DNA of 64,000 nt from Dryococelus australis (Eukaryota > Arthropoda > Insecta > Phasmatodea > Phasmatidae). Below, one piece after another: positions 58,530 to 64,000 of the stretch. Below the pieces are notes generated by a model that saw only the letters and a program-made list of their open reading frames with translations, was not told the DNA's origin and did not search any database. Within the stretch, counting starts at the first letter, position 1; each line of letters starts with the position of its first letter. Where the stretch lies: positions 9,366,209 to 9,430,208 of the forward strand of contig CM057003.1 in the NCBI GenBank assembly GCA_029891345.1. Direction: 5' to 3'. A program made the position numbers and the translations under genes.

Positions 58530-58690
58530 GGTTTTCTCGCACGTGGGGATCTTGCCGGGAAATGCCGCTGGTCGGCGTGGTTTTCTCGGGGATATCCCCG
58601 TTTCCCTTGCATTTAGGCGCTGCTCCATTCTTACCTCGCATCACCCTCATCGGCTCTCCAAAGACCAAGCTGTTAAGAAACGCCCGCCCA
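58530..58690 (+). mobile_element. SINE body, same family as 31964
   Basis: gttttctcgcacgtggggat cttgccggg, gttttctcggggata, gctgctccatt, acctcgcatcaccctcatcg and gctctc match the body of the 31964 copy. The tRNA-like head is missing. Confidence 0.8.
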
Positions 58691-58937
58691 ACTCCACATT
58701 GCACTGGGAAGATATTTAAGGTCGGTACTGTACACAGTAAAAGCACCAGTGCCCTCTCTTCCGTGTCACTATTATGATCTGCGGAATTTTATATACCTTT
58801 TGATATAAATGGTTAAATGCCAATATCAACTAGCATACAGAACGTGGTTGCAACGATTGCACTTAGAAATTATAGTGTTAAAGAGTCGGAGGGATTTGAC
58901 CCGAAATAAGTGATTTTCTCACAGGAAAGATACTCAA

Positions 58938-59558
58938 TACATTGTGGTTGTTATGCCCATTTTGCACGCCGGCTGTTGAGGATTAGTGTTGCCCCAGCGA
59001 GGGATATGGGAGGCAAGTTTTCATCTTGTCGCTGTAAACATCAGCCTGTCTCCTTGCTGTTCCCGTATACCTGAGCATGCTAAAGATATGCGATACATCG
59101 TGGTTGTTATACCCATTTTGCACGCCGGCTGTTGAGGATTAGTGTTGCCCCAGCGAGGGATATGGGAGGCAAGTTTTCATCTTGTCGCTGTAAACATCAG
59201 CTTGTCTCCTGCTGTTCCCGTATACCTGTGCATGCTAAAGATATGCGGTACATCATGGTTGTTATACCCATTTTGCACGCTGGCGGTTGAGGATTAGTGT
59301 AGCCCCAGCGAGGGGTATGGGAGGCAAGTTTTCATCTTGTCATTGTAAACATCAGCCTGTCTCCTGCTGTTCCCGTATACCTGTGCATGCTAAAGATATG
59401 CGGTACATCGTGGTTGTTATACCCATTTTGCACGCCGGCTGTTGAGGATTAGTGTAGCCCCAGCGAGGGATATGGGAGGCAAGTTTTCATCTTGTCGCTG
59501 TAAACATCAGCCTGTCTCCTTGCTGTTCCCGTATACCTGAGCATGTTAAAGAGTCTTG
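58938..59558 (+). repeat. 155-bp tandem repeat, 4 copies
   Basis: Units start tacatYgtggttgttat at 58938, 59094, 59249 and 59404 and include gcacgccggctgttgaggat, gccccagcgagggatatggg, ttcatcttgtcgctgtaaac and gttcccgtatacctgNgcat. The copies are highly similar (a few substitutions and a one-base indel in tccttgc/tcctgc). It is unrelated by eye to the other arrays. Confidence 0.96.
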
Positions 59559-60661
59559 CCTGGATCCCGCTTTCTGCAACAGTTCTGAAGTTCGGCAGTC
59601 TCAAGTTACGAATTAGCGGGAATAGAGTAAAACGGTTTTCAAATTCTTTGATATTTGTTCTTAAATATATTAGTACCTGTTCTAATTTACTATTGAAAAT
59701 GTTATGCAAAGTATACTTAGAAACTTTTATTTTTCAATTTTTTATTACTTTAGTATAGATAATTACTTTTAATATAATATTAATTTAGTATAAATAATTT
59801 TTAGTTTAATCGAAAAACATTTTAATGGCTTGTTTGTATTTGAATAGCGTTATAAATTCCCCGTACTGGAGGTGCGTTTGGGAGTGGGACAGAGGGATAT
59901 AGGAGAAAATCACTATAATATAGCTATATGAAATACAGGATTTTTTCTAAGTGATAAAAAAAACTTGATTTTTGGCCGTTTATAATTGACCATATTTTTT
60001 TTTTTGTAGCACAAAAATTATTCATAATCTTATTATAAATATTCCAGAACAGAAACGACGATCACGTTATCGATATTTTGCATTATATAAAACAGTGATA
60101 CAAAAATGGATTTATTGACTGAAAAAGTGGCAAAGTCTTCTCAAAAACATTTTTTCTTTTTATGAAATCACTTTTTTATCATTCAACTATACTGTATATT
60201 TAGTTTTGGCGGACTTTTTCTAGTTTATATGTATACACACGTGAAATCTCTCATTCAGTTCACTCCTGAAAAAAAAAAATTATCATATTAACAATACTGA
60301 TACAACAAACGAATTTTGGGTAATTTTATTGTAAATCTACATAGCATAACGTTTAGGACATAATCCTATGTGACTTATTTTGTTGGTACAATATATTCAA
60401 TACTAAGACATGACAGATTACGCATTCTACTCACATATATGTACTTTAGCATTCAGGACTTATTGGTGCGCTATCAGAATATAATTATTTTAAAACGGAC
60501 ATCTCGCTACGAGCCAGCTTGATTTTATCCAACGGGAAACAATCAGAAACGACAAACACCAAACAAGACAAATTGCAATTAGAAAAATGTAACCAGTAAA
60601 ATTTGATTTGAATTCTACACTTTGAGACATGCGTTAAAATTAACGATAAATTAAACAAGAT
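59559..60661. other. AT-rich non-coding
   Basis: No gene or repeat structure recognised. Confidence 0.5.
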
Positions 60662-60673
60662 GATGTGGTCTAT

Positions 60674-60852
60674 TGGATTGGGCTTATTAACGTCTCCCAG
60701 TGTTAGGCCCGAAGGCTTATCAGGGGGCGGATTACAAAGTAACTGATGATCTAACTTAGATTAACACACATGCCATACCTGGGATTCGAACCCAGAACCT
60801 CCCGTTCCACAGACCGGCGGTGCATCAACCGACTGCGATGCAGGAGGTCGGC
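60674..60852 (-). mobile_element. tRNA-derived SINE, second family
   Basis: On the minus strand gcagtcggttgatgcaccgc resembles an A-box region and ttctgggttcgaatccca is a strong B box. About 110 bp of unrelated body follows. It is flanked by near-identical 12-bp copies, gatgtggtctat (60662-60673) and gaggtggtctat (60853-60864), which fit a LINE-type target-site duplication. It is not a functional tRNA gene, since acceptor and anticodon stems do not form. Confidence 0.75.
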
Positions 60853-60864
60853 GAGGTGGTCTAT

Positions 60865-63800
60865 AATCTTAGAATTGATTAGGAATTATTTATACAGAAA
60901 GTAACAGCAAGTTATTCTCCAATGAATCATATATTGATCGAGGATAAAACATTCTGTCTACTCAGATTACGCCATAGAGGATTATTAAAAAATAACTAGC
61001 GAATGCAGTGATGTAATCTGTCTCAACTTAGAGTTTCCAGTTCTGACAGATCGTACCAATGTAGCACTCTGTAAACATACTGACTATATAACCTTCCGCC
61101 ACTATGTGCTTTCCACTGGAATTTCAAAATATATTAACTATAGTAATTTACAGTAAGCCTACTTTAAATTCCAAATGGGGTGTTTGTGGTTACTTCTGGT
61201 GTGTATCTTTAACCCTAGACACAAAAAAATATTTTTGAAGTTAATGATGCCAAACAATCCTGACATAAACATTATTAAAGTTACTGTATGTCACTGATGC
61301 TTTAAAACGATTTTTTTTAAATCGGTTTTAGTGCACTGTTTTGTTCCCGGATGACTTGTGTATAACAACTCAGTGCAGTGCAGTTACATATTACAAAGCC
61401 TAATGTTGACTATTATAACACTTATATACACAAAGAAGTTCAAGAATTTGTGATTGAGTGTGTTTTAATACCGGCGATGTTTTACTGCAGTTTTTTTTAC
61501 TTTTGTAGATATTGTATGTATTTATTTCGTTATTCCAGTGGCCTATAGTTAACACAAGTGGCTTACACGTATGTTTCTTGCTTTCAGCAAACAGCCAGGC
61601 AATTTATTTAATAATATACGTGGCACATTTCATGAATGTTATCGACACTCAGTGGTAGTGTCATTCACTTCTGTCCAGCCTTTTGTTTGGTTCGATGAGC
61701 AGGGATGTGGAACTATACGATAGTCTTGCTTAATCTAGAAGGCGGAAGTAAATATTACTAAATCTGGGTTAAATATATTTTTTTAACTAAATCTGAAAAT
61801 AAAACGAGTTGAAAGTTTCTTTATTCAGCTAGGTATTTAAATGTTAGTATTCTGGTGCAGTTATGCAATGTCCAGTACAGTCACGCAAATTTTGTGAGCA
61901 AAAAACTATTAGGTGATTTTGCGCTACCTATATTCACGTGAGAGTATCACGTATAACCCGAGAAATCATCTAAACGCTATACCAGCGACGGCTATATGCC
62001 TATAATGGGCGGAAACAACCTTAACCGAGTATTCCAATGTGTTACAACTGATGTTACACACACTATAATATCAAACATAGCGTTTTCAGTAATGGCTTTG
62101 TAACAAAAATCACACATTTTTTTAAATATTTTCAAATCTGACGCAGAGCACACTAAATCGGACACGCGGACAAGAAAAATAAACGCTTACATAACTAATA
62201 GGGCTGAACATTCGTTTCAGTTGCAAGAAGATGAAGATAAACAGTTGAAATTGTGATAAATTCCAATATGTACGTGAGCAAATTCGAAACTAATACGACA
62301 CTGCAAAAAAATGATACTACATAGTGTAACGTAATATAATATTACATTTATTCCAAAATAATTCGTTATATTTATTTACACTATGCGTATTTTTCCCCGC
62401 AGTTGACCGACAATTTTTTATTCAAAAATGCTATTTTTCTTAACTTGACAATTAGCTGACATTTCCTTATTTAAAGTGATATGCCATTCTGATGTGCTTT
62501 AAATACACTGGCGACAGTTGCTCTCAAATACTGGAAACATTACACGAGATAAACAGTACGTTCATAAATAACATTAATGCAAACAAGTTACTTTCTGCAG
62601 CCATTTAAAATCAATAACAGGCCATTTTCGCGAGACGATATACTCTATTTCGCAGGGATTTCAATCTATTTCTGGATTTAAAAATAAACGTCTATTTAAT
62701 AAAAAGTGAAAATTTTTAATTATTTGTGAAATATTGCATAAGTGTCAGATTAAAATTCTTGACGAAACTGTACCAGACAGTATGTGCGTACAAGAAGTGT
62801 TCAAATGTATTTTAGAACAGTGAGAAATATGAACATCTTAGCGAATGGATGCCACCTTCATTGACACGAGCCTCCAGACCACAAGGTTTCTAGGTTCGAA
62901 TCTCGGTCTGGCCACTGACGTGCGTGTGTCGTTCGCAGGTGTTAATTTAGGTTAGTGCGAAAAAATGAATTTCAATATTTCAGCTAATATCATGTTGAAA
63001 CAATACACGCCTTTTCCCAGAAGTTAAAAAGATGTTACCGCGAACTGAGCGAACCTAGCCGAAGCCCATTTCTGTGTGTAATAATAAAACATATTCTTTA
63101 GAAACTGCAAATAAGAATAAAAGTATTTTCATTCTGTTAGTGAAATAAATGAATAGCAAACATCAGTTTCCCAAAGTAAAGAATGCGTCCGGGAATTAAA
63201 AACTAGAATCGACGAAAAAGTACGTATTGTAAGTTTTGACACATATATTTCAAGTCATAAAAATACTTCGAACTTATGTTACTTACTAAACGTAGTAGTG
63301 CCTTTTTCTGTTTTAGTATTCTTGCAAATGTTTTAACTTCCTTTTATTTGGCTGAGCGCTACATTTCTCACTTCCCTTCGTACTGTACCAACGCTCCATT
63401 TTTGTTAATTTTTTTTTTTATTAACATTACAGTGCCAACACTTGAAATGAGGCGATACCGGCCATTTCATGTAAGTGGGGGTAAATTCTGACAGTGCTAG
63501 AAAAGCTGCACGGCCACTTGTATCCTTCCGCCACAGTTGTTAGTCACTAAAGAAAAGAGGCGTTTTTAAACAAATGTTTGAGTTCAATGCACACTTGCAT
63601 TTTACTCTTCCTCGTGTTTCCCGTCATGGCAAGCACTGAAAGACTGGCGTTAGCTTACGTGCGTCCGGTAATAAATGTAGGATATTACAGCCAAGTTGGC
63701 ATTCCTGCCTGTTTTATTTGTGTAGATGCCAAGTTAACTTTGTTGGGTTCTGTTTATTTTATTTAGAGGGAAAATAGGAAACAGTGAGACGGCATTGTTT

Positions 63801-64000
63801 TGGTGTTCTTACGAGCGTGTGACATTTCGAATTGCATATTGTCTTGATGGAGCAGTGGAACATTTTTCTCGTATTGAAATAAAATTCAGATTATTATAAC
63901 TTCGAAAATTTTAACTTCAATGAAAAAATAAAACGCGATACATACGTCGCTGATCGTATTCGTACAGATGCAGCGATATATATATATATATATATAATCA
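60865..64000. other. AT-rich non-coding to the window end
   Basis: No gene recognised. A tRNA-like B box (ggttcgaatctcggtctgg) at about 62892 may mark a further SINE fragment. An (AT)n microsatellite lies at about 63976-63996. Confidence 0.5.

Noticed and set aside
58938-59558. Regular repeats considered as a CRISPR-like array.
   Set aside because: The units are contiguous with no unique spacers, and the genome is eukaryotic; ordinary tandem repeat.
60776-60845. Possible tRNA gene on the minus strand (strong B box).
   Set aside because: No acceptor or anticodon stem pairing, and the sequence continues into a SINE body with flanking target duplication.
62885-62925. tRNA-like B box ggttcgaatctcgg.
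   Set aside because: No matching A box at the right spacing and no cloverleaf; at most a SINE fragment.

Overview
The window looks like nuclear DNA of an insect. It is AT-rich, has almost no intact coding sequence, and is dominated by mobile-element debris. The only host coding sequence I can support is one 156-bp exon of a neuroligin gene (minus strand, 5765-5920). The rest therefore reads as the long introns or flank of that gene, filled with transposons. The species cannot be fixed from the sequence; a large-genome insect is an inference.

Layout. 1-17.9 kb: a 53-bp tandem array, the neuroligin exon, several short inverted-repeat (MITE-like) elements, tRNA-derived SINE pieces, microsatellites and a 0.68-kb foldback element at 16.96-17.64 kb. 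18.06-29.18 kb (minus strand): a complete but dead Ty3/gypsy-type endogenous retrovirus. It has about 630-bp LTRs, a primer-binding-site candidate, gag, protease-RT-RNase H-integrase, a baculovirus-F-like env and a polypurine tract. It sits inside a short MITE, whose two halves lie immediately outside the target-site duplication. 29.64-30.22 kb: an internally deleted Tc1-like transposon. 31.96-32.23 kb: the best SINE copy. 33.6-35.8 kb: three different tandem or low-complexity arrays.

37.1-43.9 kb: a Maverick/Polinton remnant. Its virion genes point left (uncharacterised ORF, major capsid, minor capsid, adenovirus-like protease, phospholipase-A2-like protein). Its other genes point right (zinc-finger packaging ATPase, a coiled-coil protein, an uncharacterised conserved protein, and an integrase with a C-terminal domain). 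Every gene is broken by stops or frameshifts, and no DNA polymerase B or terminal inverted repeats were found.

44-64 kb: more tandem repeats (including a 155-bp x 4 array at 58.9-59.6 kb), further copies of the two MITE families, SINE fragments, and long AT-rich stretches without recognisable genes.

Nothing here works as a present-day pathway apart from the neuroligin exon. The interest lies in element architecture: the retrovirus nested in a MITE, two MITE families sharing one set of termini, the foldback element, and a Maverick carrying a PLA2-like protein and ATGA-coupled genes.
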